Assembly: GCA_009667805.1 (NCBI GenBank)
Contig: CM019063.1
Coordinates: 60,558,881-60,622,880, forward strand
Length of the DNA stretch: 64,000 bases
Reading direction: 5' to 3'
Origin: Leptobrachium leishanense
Taxonomy: Eukaryota > Chordata > Amphibia > Anura > Megophryidae
Part shown: positions 35,882 through 46,789 of the stretch, one piece after another
How positions within the stretch are numbered: position 1 is the stretch's first letter
How the letters are laid out: every line of letters starts with the position of its first letter
Translations under genes and position numbers: made by a program
The notes under the pieces: model-generated
What the model was told of the DNA's origin: nothing
The model's input: only the letters and a program-made list of their open reading frames with translations
Database searches by the model: none

Positions 35882-38800
35882 ATGGCCTTTGGGTCTGGGT
35901 CTGGGCCTGGGCCCTGGGTCTGGTCCCTGGGACTGGGCCTTGGGGTCTGGTCCCTGAGGTCTGGTCCCTGGGGTCTAGCCTGGGCCCTGGTCTCTGGGTC
36001 TGGTCCCTGGGCCTTGGGGTCTGGGTCCTAGGATCTGGGCCCTGGGTCTGGGCCTTGGGGTCTGGGCCCTGGGTCTGGGCCTTGGGGTCTGGGCCCTGGG
36101 TATGGGGTCTGGACCCTAGGGTCTGGGCCCTGGGTCTGTATTTGGGCTTTGGGGTCTGGGCCTTGGGGTCTGGGCCCTGGGTTTGGCCTAGGGGTATGGG
36201 CCCAGGGTCTTAGGGTCTGGGCCCTAGGGTCTGGGCCCTGGGTCTGGGCCTTAGGGTCTGGGCCCTGGGTCTGGCCTTAGGGTCTGGGCCCTGGGTTTGG
36301 GCCTAGGGGGTCTGGGCCTTAGGGTCTGGGCCTAGGGGGTCTGGGCCCAGGGTCTGGCCTTAGGGTCTGGGCCCTGGGTTTGGGCCTTGGGTCTGGGCCT
36401 TAGGGTCTGGGCCCTGGGTTTGGGCCTTGGGTCTGGGCCTTAGGGTCTGGGCCTGGGTTTGGGCCTAGGGGGTCTGGGCCCAGGGTCTGGGCCTTGGGTC
36501 TGGGCCTTGGGTCTTGGGTCTGGGCCCTGGGTCTGGGCCTTGGGTCCTGGGTTTGGGCCTAGGGGTCTGGGCCCTGGGTCTGGGCCCTGGGTTTGGGCCT
36601 AGGGGGTCTGGGCCCAGGGTCTGGGCCTGGGCCCTAGTGTCTGGGCCCTGGGTCTGGGCCTTGTCTGGGTCCTGGGCCTTGGGTCTGGGCCCTGGGTTTG
36701 GGCTAGGGGTCTGGGCCCTGGGTCTGGGCCTTGGGTCTGGGCCTGGTTGGTCTAGGGGTCTGGGCCCTGGGTCTGGGCCCTGGGTTTGGGCCTAGGGGGT
36801 CTGGGCCCAGGGTCTGGGCCTGGGCCCTAGTGTCTGGGCCCTGGGTCTGGGCCTTGGGTCTGGGTCCTGGGCCTTGGAGTCTGGGCCCTGGGTTTGGGCT
36901 TAGGGGTCTGGGCCCTGGGTCTGGGCCTTGGGGTCTGGGCCCTGGGTTTGGGTCTAGGGGGTCTGGGCCCAGGGTCTGGGCCCTGGGTCTGGGCCTTGGG
37001 TCTGGGTCCTGGGCCTTGGGGTCTGGGGTCTGGGTTTGGGCTTAGGGGTCTGGGCCCTGGGTCTGGGCCTTGGGGTCTGGGCCCTGGGTTTGGGTTTGGG
37101 TCTAGGGGGTCTGGGCTCTGGGTTTGGGCTTAGGGGTATGGGCCCTGGGTCTGGGCCTTGGGGTCTGGGCCCTGGGTTTGGGTCTAGGGGGTCTGGGCCC
37201 TGGGTTTGGGCCTAGGGGTCTGGGCCTAAGGGTCTGGGCCCTGGGCCCTAGGGTCTGGGTCCTGGGCCTTGGGGTCTGGGCCATGGGTTTGGGCCTAGGG
37301 GTCTGGGCCCTGGGTCTGGGCCCTTGGCCTTTGCCCTGGTTCTGGGCCATAGGGTCTGGGTCCTGGGTCTGGGCCCTGGGTTTGGGTCTTGGGGTCTGGG
37401 CCCTGGGCATTTGCCCTGGGTCTGGGCCCTGGGTCTGGGCCTTGGCCCTGGGCCTAGGGGTCTGGACCCTGGGCCCTAGGGTCTGGGCCCTGGGTCTGGG
37501 CCTTGGGGTCTGGGCCCTGGGTTTGGGCCTAGAGGTCTGGTCCTGGGTCTGCGCCCTGGGTCTGAGCCTAGAGGTCTGGGCCTAGGGGTCTGGGCCTAGG
37601 GGTCTGGGTCCTGGGCCTTGGGGTCTGGGCCCTGGGTTTGGGCCTAGGGGGTCTGGGCCCAGGGTCTGGGCCTTGGGGTCTGGGCCTTGGGTCCTGGGTT
37701 TGGGCCTAGGGGTCTGGGCCCTGGGTCTTAGGGTCTGGGCCCTAGGGTCTGAGCCCTGGGTTTGGGCCTTGGGTCTGGGCCTTAGGGTCTGGGCCCTGGG
37801 TTTGGGCCTAGGGGGTCTGGGCCCAGGGTCTGGGCTTTGGGTCTGGGCCTTGGGTCTTGGGTCTGGGCCCTGGGTCTGGGCCTTGGGTCCTGGGTTTGGG
37901 CCTAGGGGTCTGGGCCCTGGGTCTGGGCCCTGGGTTTGGGCCTAGGGGGTCTGGGCCCAGGGTCTGGGCCCTGGGCCCTAGTGTCTGGGCCCTGGGTCTG
38001 GGCCTTGGGACTGGGTCCTGGGCCTTGGGGTCTGGGCCCTGGGTTTGGGCTTAGGGGTCTGGGCCCTGGGTCTGGGCCTTGGGGTCTGGGCCCTGGGTTT
38101 GGGTCTAGGGGGTCTGGGCCCTGGGCTTGGGCCTAGGGGTCTGGGCCTTGGGGTCTGGGCCCTGGGTCTGGGCCTAAGGGTCTGGGCCCTGGGCCCTAGG
38201 GTCTGGGTCCTGGGCCTTGGGGTCTGGGCCATGGGTTTGGGCCTAGGGGTCTGGGCCCTGGGTCTGGGCCCTGGGTCTGGGCCTTGGGTCTGGGTCCTGG
38301 GCCTTGGGGTCTGGGCCCTGGGTTTGGGCTTAGGGGTCTGGGCCCTGGGTCTGGGCCTTGGGGTCTGGGCCCTGGGTTTGGGTCTAGGGGGTCTGGGCCC
38401 TGGGTTTGGGCTTAGGGGTCTGGGCCCTGGGTCTGGGCCTTGGGGTCTGGGCCCTGGGTTTGGGTCTAGGGGGTCTGGGCCCTGGGTTTGGGCTTAGGGG
38501 TCTGGGCCCTGGGTCTGGGCCTTGGGGTCTGGGCCCTGGGTTTGGGTCTAGGGGGTCTGGGCCCTGGGCTTGGGCCTAGGGGTCTGGGCCTTGGGGTCTG
38601 GGCCTAAGGGTCTGGGCCCTGGGCCCTAGGGTCTGGGTCCTGGGCCTTGGGGTCTGGGCCATGGGTTTGGGCCTAGGGGTCTGGGCCCTGGGTCTGGGCC
38701 CTGGGCCTTTGCCCTGGGTCTGGGCCATAGGGTCTGGGCCCTGGGTCTGGGCCTTGGGGTCTGGGCCCTGGGTCTGGGCCTTGGGGTCTGGGCCTTGGGG

Positions 38801-38975
38801 TCTGGGCCCTGGGTCTGGGCCTAGAGGTCTGGGTCCTGGGTCTGGGCCTAGAGGTCTGGGCCTAGGGGTCTGGGCCTTGGGGTCTGGGTCCTGGGCCTTG
38901 GGGTCTGGGCCCTGGGTTTGGACCTAGGGGTCTGGGCCCTGGGTCTGGGCCCTGGGTCTTAGGGTCTGGGCCCTG
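35882..38975 (+). repeat. 3.1-kb G-rich minisatellite
   Basis: Tandem variants of GGGCCCTGGGTCTGGGCCT and GGGTTTGGGCCTAGGGG. The plus strand is almost free of A and has runs of three or four G at 3-5 base spacing throughout, matching the G-quadruplex pattern many times. Long open frames on both strands are a by-product of the missing stop codons. Confidence 0.95.
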
Positions 38976-39378
38976 GCTCACCACTCACTGTCTTCTATCT
39001 TCTTTTCTTCTGTCTTCAGCTCTTCTTTTCTTCACCTTTTCTTTAATTTTCTTCTGTCTTCTTCCTGGTCCCTCCAGCTCCGGCGCGCAGCTTCACTGAG
39101 TGGAGGGGCGGAGCCAAAGCAACGTGCTTGGGAGGCCCCTCACACGCTGCTTGGCCCCGCCCAGCCAGGAAGTGAAGCTGCCAGGAGCCGGAGGAGACAC
39201 AGTGTCTCAGTCTCCTCCGGCTCCTGCAGCAGCAGCAGGGACACAGCTCCAGATTCGGACTCATCGAGTCCGATACCGGAGCTGTTAAAGGGCGACGCCG
39301 CTGCCGTCGGGGGGCCCGGGATCCTCCCCCCAGGCCCCTTACGGCAGTATTGGGCGTAATGCCCTGATGACGGCCCTG

Positions 39379-39412
39379 CTTGGACCAATGGTGCTTTCCC
39401 ATTGGTCCAAGC
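39379..39412. repeat. Short inverted repeat beside the hAT-like right end
   Basis: CTTGGACCAATGG pairs with CCATTGGTCCAAG across a short loop. The hAT-like element inserted in this stem. The rest to 39650 holds no recognised feature. Confidence 0.7.
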
Positions 39413-39664
39413 TTTCCCATGCTCTATCAGTGCCTGTCAGTCTGTGCGGCACTAATGAGCAGTGATCTCTGACGTGTGCTGCACACATCTTGAGCAGTTA
39501 ACTCAATTAGTGCAGCGGGGAAACGTCCTGCTATGCAAATTGCGTAGGCTGGGAAAACTAATGCCTGCAGAGGCAGAGGACGGAGCTGACAGCGGGGGAG
39601 CAGGTGAGTTTGTTTTTGGTTTATTAATTTATCACTTAATGGCAGGTGCGGCTCTGCCTCACTT

Positions 39665-40030
39665 GCCTGCACTGACTGCACGTCCCTGCCATGTGGGGCA
39701 CAATATATCGGTCAAACTTCGAGATCTCTTCATATACGCATTCTGGAGCACCTGGGTAATATTAGGAGAAAGAACATAAACCATAGTGTACCGGTCCATT
39801 GTAATTCATGTCCAGTTTTTAATTTTGAGCAGTTTGTCTGTTTGGGTATTGATCTAGTTAAGTCCAATTGGAGAGGGGGTGATTCAGGTAAGGATCTACT
39901 TAGGAGAGAGACAGAATGGATATTTAAAGTACGCACCTGGAATGCAAAAGGGCTCAATGTAGATCTTGATATACATCAATGTTTGAGACTTTTTGCTATG
40001 AGTATTTCTGTCATGTGGTTTTTCCTGTAA
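39665..40030 (+). pseudogene. Penelope GIY-YIG endonuclease C-terminal domain, fragment
   Basis: One open frame to the TAA at 40028-40030. It has a CGAQYIGQTSRSLHIRILEH block (the GIY-YIG core region, with the catalytic-type arginine and glutamate), then NHSVPVHC, and ends with LLRRETEWIFKVRTWNAKGL, a strong C-terminal signature of Penelope-like proteins. The upstream linker and reverse transcriptase core are missing, separated by more than 5 kb of inserted sequence from the fragment at 33173-34105. The domain nicks target DNA in intact elements. It belongs with the same element because both lie between the same 16-bp target duplications. Confidence 0.85.
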
Positions 40031-40439
40031 TGGTGATATTTTAGGAGTTTTTTGGGAGGTCTATTATATTAATTTTCCCTGTTACTAAGATCTTTTAAGA
40101 TGGCGGCGTCAGGAGGACGTACATTTGAGCTCCACAAGATGGCGGATGCTAGAGATCGTATTTCTATGATTTTCAACTATCGGAAATAAAAGGGAGAGGA
40201 TATCTGACCTCCATAAGATGGCGGATGACCTTCACAAGATGGTGGATGCTGGAGGCTGGTTCATTTCCCACAATTCGTCACTTCCAGTTGCATTAGGAAC
40301 AAAGGGAAGAGGATGAGGGAAAAGAACTACAAATGGGAAAAAAACTACAAATATGGATGTGCGCTCCAGTGTGGGATGCATTGAAATTCACTAAGTGGGA
40401 CTTATGTGGACAATTAATCAATTATGTGTGTCAGCTGTA
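40031..40439 (+). other. Penelope 3' region, noncoding
   Basis: Contains repeated AAGATGGCGG and CACAAGATGGCGGATG motifs. No open frame of note. Confidence 0.5.
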
Positions 40440-40992
40440 TCCCCTCCTTTTTTCATGATTGTTTGGCTAAATAAACTGCGTTATTCTGAAAGAACACCAT
40501 ATCCCTGATGAAGTCTTGCGTGTAGCAGAGACGAAACGCGTTGGATGGTGTTCCAAATTTTTTATTCATGTTATTTTAATTAAATTGTTTTTTATTGGAG
40601 CCACTGCTGGTCTGATTTTCTTTCAATGAGCCTGATTCCTGATTCCTGTTCCACTGACTGACCAAACAAGCCTGGAGGAATTCCTTGGCGTTATTCTGAT
40701 GGTCCGGAGTTCAGGAGGCAACAAATCTATCAGGAGAGGGTAACCAAGTACCTGCTATGTGCCTGATTAAGTTATTTATCTTGTGAGTGCCAATCCAGCG
40801 GGGGCATAATTGATTAAATGTTGTATCTGCAGTCTGCACTATGTGTGTATTGATTTGTCTTGCAGATTATGCTTCACAATTCTCTTTCCTTTATACATCC
40901 TGTTGGCATTGAGGGGACAGTGCTGTTGTACGAAGCCTAGCAGATACGTATTATTATATTATTGGGAGTGGTCACTACATTTTTCTTGTTCC
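40440..40992 (+). repeat. Direct Penelope terminal repeat (3' side)
   Basis: Matches the reverse complement of 32731-33172, plus a unique 94-bp tail (40899-40992) that ends at the target duplication. Confidence 0.85.
40492..40553 (+). ncRNA. Hammerhead ribozyme, conserved core intact
   Basis: Stem I pairs GAACACCATATCC with GGATGGTGTTC. The core CTGATGA is at 40505-40511, stem II GTCT/AGAC at 40513-40516 and 40529-40532, the second core box GAAA at 40533-40536, then a very short stem III around CGCG and a predicted GTT cleavage triplet at 40540-40542. Hammerheads with minimal stem III in terminal repeats are known from Penelope-like elements. They may process element transcripts; activity of this copy is not tested. 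Confidence 0.8.
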
Positions 40993-41008
40993 TACCTATA
41001 TCTCAAAA

Positions 41009-41492
41009 ACAGAAGATGTTACACATGTGAAAATTGGTATTTAGATTCGTCTTGAAAATAAAACAACACTTATTTTACCATTTTCCAAAAATCCAGTGGG
41101 GGGGGGTGGCAAAAAGGGGGATGAATACCTTTATCACTACACCTATATTTCAAAAACCAATGATGTTACAGGTGTGAAATTCGATATTTACAATCTTAAT
41201 GCAAAAAAAAAACATGTTTTACTATTTTCCGAAAATCCAGTAAAGGGTGGTGGGGGAAAGGGATGTGAATACTTTTATCAGTATACCTATATTTCATAAA
41301 CCAAAGATGTTACAGGTGTGAAATTTGGCACTTACATTCTTGAAAAATAAAAAAACATGTGTTTTTCAATTTTCCAAAAATCCCAAGTGGGGGGAAAGGC
41401 GGGGTTCTACCAAAAAAACCTTAAGTTTCTTTTTAAAAGCTATTTTAACAAATCCTAAAATCCACATGAGCGAAGCCGCAGGCAAAAGCTAG
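41009..41492 (+). mobile_element. Helitron-like tandem units and 3' end
   Basis: The Helitron-like units resume after the Penelope insertion and end in the GC stem plus GCAAAAGCTAG. The following 200 bp are AT-rich without a feature. Confidence 0.6.
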
Positions 41493-41693
41493 TATGAAAT
41501 ATGATGAAAAAATGGAAAAAACACACTTTTTCAAAATTGAATCCCCAAAATATACATCCGCCAAAAATTTCTTTATTTATTTGTAAATGATTTTACCAGG
41601 AAGGATACATTGAGATTTCTCTCGTTTTCAAGTATGTCCTGGGTGACCCGGATAAAGAGTTTCGAAATTTTGTCCTGAGATTAGAAATACCTA

Positions 41694-42385
41694 GGGTACT
41701 ATTACACTCTTCGCGCAAGTGGTTTTGCGTGCGCAAATGTGCATTTGCGCGAGTGGAAGAACCATTTGCGCGCAACGTCGTATTCCTATCTATCTATGCG
41801 CAACGAACGCGCGTTAACGTCTACCGCAGGTGAAGCTGCGCGAACGGAAATTCATGCGCGCATCCTATACATAACATTGTCAGCGTAAATGCGTTCGTGC
41901 GCTTGTACGCGGATGGTATTACAATCTGCGCGCAACGAAGGTTTGCGCAAATTTTCGTATCGTCTTGGAAAAGCAGGTGGTAACTGTAAATTTGATCGTC
42001 CTGGCCGAAATGAAAAACACCAGCACAAAATAAAAAATACAGTACAGTTACACATTCTACACATACCCAAACAATAAAATTAATAAATTGCTTTATTTTT
42101 TTATCCTGCAGCATATATACTCAGATTGACTTTGACAGGCGCAACAACCTAACTTTAGAAAATGGTGGTTCTTAATTCTGATTGGCTGAATCCCGTGAAA
42201 AAACAGTCCGAACACAGATTTTTGCGCGCAACGTACTTTGCGCAGTTTTGCGCGTTGTTTTTACGTGTGAAAATTTTTGACGGGCGAAAAAATGCGCTCG
42301 GATCGGAATACCACGGAAATTTTCTTTTGTGCGCAAATAAATTGTGCTGCGCGAGCGCTTTTTCGCGCAAGAATGTAATATAGCC
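41694..42385. mobile_element. GGGCCCTATTAC-type element, diverged ends
   Basis: Left end GGGTACTATTACACTCTTCG, right end GAATGTAATATAGCC. Shares GATTGACTTTGACAGGCGC and the GCGCAA-rich body with 17040-17775. Confidence 0.65.
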
Positions 42386-42411
42386 ATTAATGTTTATATG
42401 ATTTAGCTTTT

Positions 42412-42660
42412 TAACCGCTTCAATGCTGAGCCATTTCACTTCTGTACGCAGAGCTCATTTTGACCGTTATAAAATGGTTTAAACCTGAATTGAAGTCCTA
42501 TTTTTTTTTTTATTAGAAATTTTCTAAATAGTTTACAAACATAAAACATATACAATTAGAGAATATGCAAATTACACATTATTACCTCGTTTCCTCCACT
42601 ATTATCAGTTTCTTCCGCTTCCATTACATAAAACATAAAACATATATACACACCTTACAC
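42412..42660. other. Terminus fragment of the multi-hairpin family and AT-rich sequence
   Basis: AACCGCTTCAATGCTGAGCC matches the 13611 family terminus. The remainder is AT-rich without gene or repeat that I recognise. Confidence 0.5.
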
Positions 42661-42665
42661 ACTAA

Positions 42666-43812
42666 GGGCCCTATTACATTCTTCACGCAAAAACGCTTGC
42701 GCAACACGTGAATTTTTGCGCGAAGCATTAAACGTTAACGTGCGTATATCAACGCTGGTATTACAATCATCGCACATTTTTTCATCCGTCCAAAAAAACG
42801 CGCGAGAAACGGACGCGCACAAACACGCGCGCAGCAACGTTGCGCGCAGAAATCAGTGTGCGGACCGTTTTTTGCACGCAATTCAGCCAATCAGAATTGA
42901 GAACCACAATTGTCTCATGTTAATTTTTTGCGCCTGTCAAAGTCAATCTGCTCATATATGCTGCATCAATAAAAAAACGCACACAACTTCTCAAATTTAT
43001 TGGTTTGGGTATGTGTAGAATGTGTAACTATACTTTGCTGCGTATTTTTTTGGGCTGGTGTATTTGGGTTCAGCCAGGTTGATAGAATTTGCCTTTAACA
43101 CCAGCTTTTAGGAGTTGCTAAAATTATGTGCAAAGGCTGTGCGTTACAAACTGCGCATAGATTGTAATACCATCTGCGTACCAGCGCACAAACACATATG
43201 CGCTCACAATCTAAGGCTAGGTCAGACGAACGCAGCTTTAACGTGCGTTTAGCCGCAAAAATCACGCCGTGCTAGCAGCAAATGACGTCCAATGCCGGGG
43301 ACACGAAGTAGGTACGAAAGTTCGTCGCGCAACGCAAGTGGCAAACGAACGCATTTTTTCGAGAACGTCAAACCGCTATACTGACGTACAGAGTGCGCTG
43401 CGGCCGCATAGCGGCGTGTGTGTGTGATTGGGAGACATCAGACGCTGCTAATGTCCGGCCAACATAACGTCCAGACACAAAAAGTGTTTTATTGATGATC
43501 GTACAAAATCACGGACGAAAAGGCGCATCGTATGACCGTACCGCTAGTCCGTGAAAAATATGTCCGTTCTTCGACCGCACTTTTCCACGGTCGACGCGAA
43601 AAATGCGTTCGTCTGACCCTAGCCTTAAGTATAGGACGCGCGACGTGCAGTAAGCTGGCGCAGCGTTCGCGCAGGTTCACCCGCGGTAGACGTTAAATCG
43701 CGTTTGTTGCGCTGACATTGTAATAAAACGTTCAGCGCAAACAGTTTTGCCCCTCGCGTTAATGCGTTTTTGCGCCGGCGCAAACGTATGCGCGAAGATT
43801 GTAATAGGACCC
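42666..43812. mobile_element. GGGCCCTATTAC-type element with TAA flanks, interrupted
   Basis: Left end GGGCCCTATTACATTCTTC, right end GATTGTAATAGGACCC. TAA on both sides (42663-42665, 43813-43815). A type B MITE is inserted at 43215-43624. Confidence 0.78.
43215..43624. mobile_element. Harbinger-like MITE, type B, nested
   Basis: Termini GGCTAGGTCAGACGAACGC and GTCTGACCCTAGCC, flanks TAA and TTA. Confidence 0.82.
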
Positions 43813-44072
43813 TAACTATGGTACGTACAACCATTATCTCTTCCTGATATTCCCAGACTTTAGCATGTTTTTGATTATTTTATTGGTTTCCCCATTTCTC
43901 CCTAAAGTCATTCTACGACCTTATCGACCTCTCAACTTAAAAATTCCATTCTCCCCAGGTTTCCCCCTTCCCTGATACCGGACCCAGTGGCGTAGCGTGG
44001 GGGGGGCTGGGGGGGCCGTGGCCCCGGGCGCAGTTTTGTTAGGGGCGCATTTGCGCCCCTAAAACTGGCCCG

Positions 44073-44339
44073 GGGGTTGAGGAGACCCAGATGCCGGGCA
44101 GCGCGAGAGTGCCTGCCCGGTCCTAAACAGTCCGTCCTGTTAAAGGGGAGGCAGCTGCGTGCAGGCGCAGCCGGTCACGTGGTCCGGCTAATCAGGTGGT
44201 ACTGAGTCTCTGTACCACCTGACTGGCCGGACCACGTGACCTGCGCACGCACGCAGCCGCCTCCACTTCAACAGGACGGACTGTTCAGGACCGGGCAGGC
44301 ACTCCCGCGCTGCCCGGCATCTGGGTCTCCTCAACCCCT
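44073..44339. repeat. Large imperfect palindrome, arms about 130 bp
   Basis: GGGGTTGAGGAGACCCAG at the left pairs with CTGGGTCTCCTCAACCCC at the right, and pairing continues inward through CAGTCCGTCCTGTT/AACAGGACGGACTG to the centre near 44207. Confidence 0.85.
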
Positions 44340-44349
44340 GCCGGAGCTG

Positions 44350-46030
44350 GCCCGAGTATCCAGGTGAGAGCTGGGGCAAATCCATGTGCTGGGGGCAAAT
44401 CCATGTGTGAGCTGGGGCAAATCCATGTGTAAGCTGGGGCAAATCAGTGTGTGAGCTGGGGCAAATCAGTGTGTGAGCTGGGGCAAATCCATGTGTAAGC
44501 TGGGGCAAATCCATGTGTAAACTGGGGCAAATCCATGTGTGAGCTGGGGCAAATCCATGTGTAAGCTGGGGCAAATCCATGTGTGAGCTGGGGCAAATCC
44601 ATGTGTGAGCTGGGGCAAATCCATGTGAGAGCTGGGGCAAATCCATGTGCTGGGGCAAATCCATGTGAGAGCTGGGGCAAATCCATGTCTAAGCTGGGGC
44701 AAATCCATGTGAGAGCTGGGGCAAATCCATGTGCTGGGGGCAAATCCATGTGAGATCTGGGGCAAATCCATGTGTAAACTGGGGCAAATCCATGTGTGAG
44801 CTGGGGCAAATCCATGTGTGAGCTGGGGCAAATCCATGTGTAAGCTGGGGCAAATCCATGTGTGAGCTGGGGCAAATCCATGAGGTGCTGGGGCAAATCC
44901 ATGTGTGAGCTGGGGCAAATCCATGTGTAAGCTGGGGCAAATCCATGTGTGAGCTGGGGCAAATCCATGTGCTGGGGGCAAATCCATGTGAGAGCTGGGG
45001 CAAATCCATGTGCTGGGGGCATATCCATGTGTGAGCTGGGGCAAATCCATGCGTGAGCTGGGGCAAATCCATGTTCTGGGGCAAACAAATCCATGTGAGA
45101 GCTGGGGCAAATCCATGGGCTGGGGGCAAATCCATGTGAGAGAGCTGGGGCAAATCCATGTGTAAGCTGGGGCAAATCCATGAGCTGGGGCAAATCCATG
45201 TGTAAGCCGGGGCAAATCCATGAGCTGGGGCAAATCCATGACTGCTGGGCAATCCATGTGTAAGCTGGGGCAAATCCATGTGTAAGCTGGGGCAAAATCC
45301 ATATGTGTGTAAACTGGGCAATATCCATGTGTTGGCTGGGGGCAAATCCATGTGTGAGCTGGGGCATATCCATGTGTGAGCTGGGGCATATCCATGTGTG
45401 AGCTGGGGCAAATCCTGTGAGAGCTGGGGCAAATCCATGTGAGAGCTAGGGCAATATCCATGTGAGAACTGGGGCAATATCCATGGTGTGAGCTGGGGCA
45501 ATATCCATGTGAGAGCTGGGGCAATATCCATGTGTGAGCTGGGGCAATATCCATGTGAGAGCTGGGGCAATATCCATGTGAGAGCTGGGGCAATATCCAT
45601 GTGTGAGCTGGGGCAAATCCATGTGAGAGCTGGGGCAAATCCATGTGAGAGCTGGAGCAATATCCATGTGAGAGCTGGGGCAATATCCATGTGTGAGCTG
45701 GGGCAATATGCATGTGAGAGCTGGGGCAATATCCATGTGAGATCTGGGGCAATATCCATGTGAGAGCTGGGGCAATATCCATGTGTGAGCTGGGGCAGTA
45801 TCCATGTGAGAGCTGGGGCAGTATCCATGTGAGAGCTGGGGCAATATCCATGTGAGAGCTGGGGCAATATCCATGTGAGAGCTGGGGCAATATCCATGTG
45901 AAAGCTGGGGCAATATCCATGTGTGAGCTGGGGCAATATCCATATGAGAGCTGGGGCAGTATCCATGTGAGAGCTGGGGCAAATCCCATGAGCTGGGGCA
46001 ATATCCATGTGAGAGCTGGGGCAATATCAA
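44350..46030 (+). repeat. 22/23-bp minisatellite, about 75 copies
   Basis: Units GGGGCAAATCCATGTGTGAG (left half) and GGGGCAATATCCATGTGAGA (right half). Minus-strand open frames up to several hundred codons reflect the repeat only. Confidence 0.95.
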
Positions 46031-46106
46031 TAACGTGTCCACAGGTTGGGGGGGGCGCACAATTCTTGGCTGGCCCCGGGCGCTGACAACCCACGCTACG
46101 CCACTG

Positions 46107-46387
46107 ACTGGACCTAACCATCCATATTTGCCTTAAGTTGTTTACCAGCTTTATTGCCATAAAAAGGATAAAAAATAAATAAAAATAATTAATAAAGGAA
46201 AAAAAATGGAAAATACTTAAACATTTATATGAGCATATCAGTAAACACCTGCACCCTTGTTCCCAAAAATACATAAATCTAATAGTGATAAAGTCTGCTA
46301 TTCTCAATAATATCTGCAGCCTTGGATTTAATAAGTTATTAAAGCTTTGTCTTCCACTATGTTGATCCACTCTTTCCAATAAGCTAT
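46107..46387. other. AT-rich sequence, no gene
   Basis: No recognised repeat or open frame beyond target-site flank sequence. Confidence 0.5.
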
Positions 46388-46568
46388 CAGGGTTATTTAG
46401 AGAATGGTGAAAACTAGGAAAATGACTGGAGAAATGAAAATTCTAGGTCAAATTAACCAAAGCCGAAAAATTCTCCCATTTATCTCACTTTCCAAATCTG
46501 GTATTTGGTCTAGATTGTTCATTCTCCTGGCAATTCTCCTGGTTTTCACCTCTCTCTGAATAACCCTG
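46388..46568. mobile_element. CAGGGT-type short element, 181 bp
   Basis: Starts CAGGGTTATTTAGAGAATGG, ends CTCTCTGAATAACCCTG. TAT on both sides (46385-46387, 46569-46571). Confidence 0.72.
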
Positions 46569-46689
46569 TATGTCTCTATGGTTAAATTCGTATTGTCAAC
46601 GTAATAAAGCAAATACCTCCAGCGCTGCTACAATGGTGCACTTTTGCTACCACATTTATTAATAAAAAAGAAAAGAAGGAACACAAAAC

Positions 46690-46727
46690 AAACGTTTGGG
46701 GGACGCAGCCCCTTCCTCAATGTGTAG
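46690..46727 (-). ncRNA. Hammerhead-like relic in a second Penelope terminal repeat
   Basis: On the minus strand, TTGAGGAAGGGGCTGCG then TCCCCCAAACGTTTG follows the box-stem II-box layout, with both core boxes changed from CTGATGA and GAAA. It lies just upstream of a Penelope coding fragment. Confidence 0.4.
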
Positions 46728-46789
46728 TTCCTTAAAGAATACAGAGACTTAGGGTTCTCAAGTTTAAATTTCGGGAGAAGAGATACAGT

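Larger units (their letters stand above)
35617..39378. mobile_element. hAT-like element carrying a large G-rich minisatellite
   Basis: Left end CAGGGCAGCCATCAG, right end CTGATGACGGCCCTG. CTTGGACC flanks both sides exactly (35609-35616, 39379-39386). The left interior is GGGGCCCC-rich, then a 51-bp tandem repeat, the G-rich array, a pyrimidine tract (38990-39065) and a GC-rich right part. No transposase is present. Confidence 0.85.
32731..40992 (+). mobile_element. Penelope-like element with 16-bp target duplication, internally replaced
   Basis: TACCTATATCTCAAAA at 32715-32730 recurs exactly at 40993-41008. Between them an inverted copy of the terminal repeat (32731-33172) precedes a reverse transcriptase fragment, and a GIY-YIG endonuclease fragment and a direct terminal repeat (about 40440-40992) follow. 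This is the standard order of Penelope-like elements. The middle of the gene is gone, and 34105-39650 is filled by other transposons and unassigned sequence. Confidence 0.88.
31799..41492 (+). mobile_element. Helitron-like element, copy 1, disrupted by a Penelope insertion
   Basis: Begins TCTATATATATAAACGCG after an A and ends with a small GC stem and GCAAAAGCTAG before a T. This agrees with Helitron ends (5'-TC, 3'-CTRR, insertion between A and T). The interior is tandem 180-230-bp units with ACAGAAGATGTTACAGACGT and GTATTTAGATT. No Rep/helicase gene is present. The Penelope-like element interrupts the tandem units at 32731-40992. Confidence 0.6.
43985..46106. mobile_element. hAT-like element carrying a 22-bp minisatellite
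   Basis: Left end CAGTGGCGTAGCGTGGG, right end CCCACGCTACGCCACTG. Flanks ACCGGACC (43977-43984) and ACTGGACC (46107-46114) agree in 7 of 8 positions. Same family as 6410-7576, including the CCCCGGGCGC motif near the ends. No transposase. Confidence 0.85.

Noticed and set aside
35875..38927. Glycine/tryptophan/leucine-rich open frames
   Set aside because: By-product of the G-rich repeat, which has few stop codons in either direction.
44188..46379. Minus-strand frames up to 637 codons with histidine/aspartate/leucine/proline repeats
   Set aside because: They are the 22/23-bp minisatellite in three frames.
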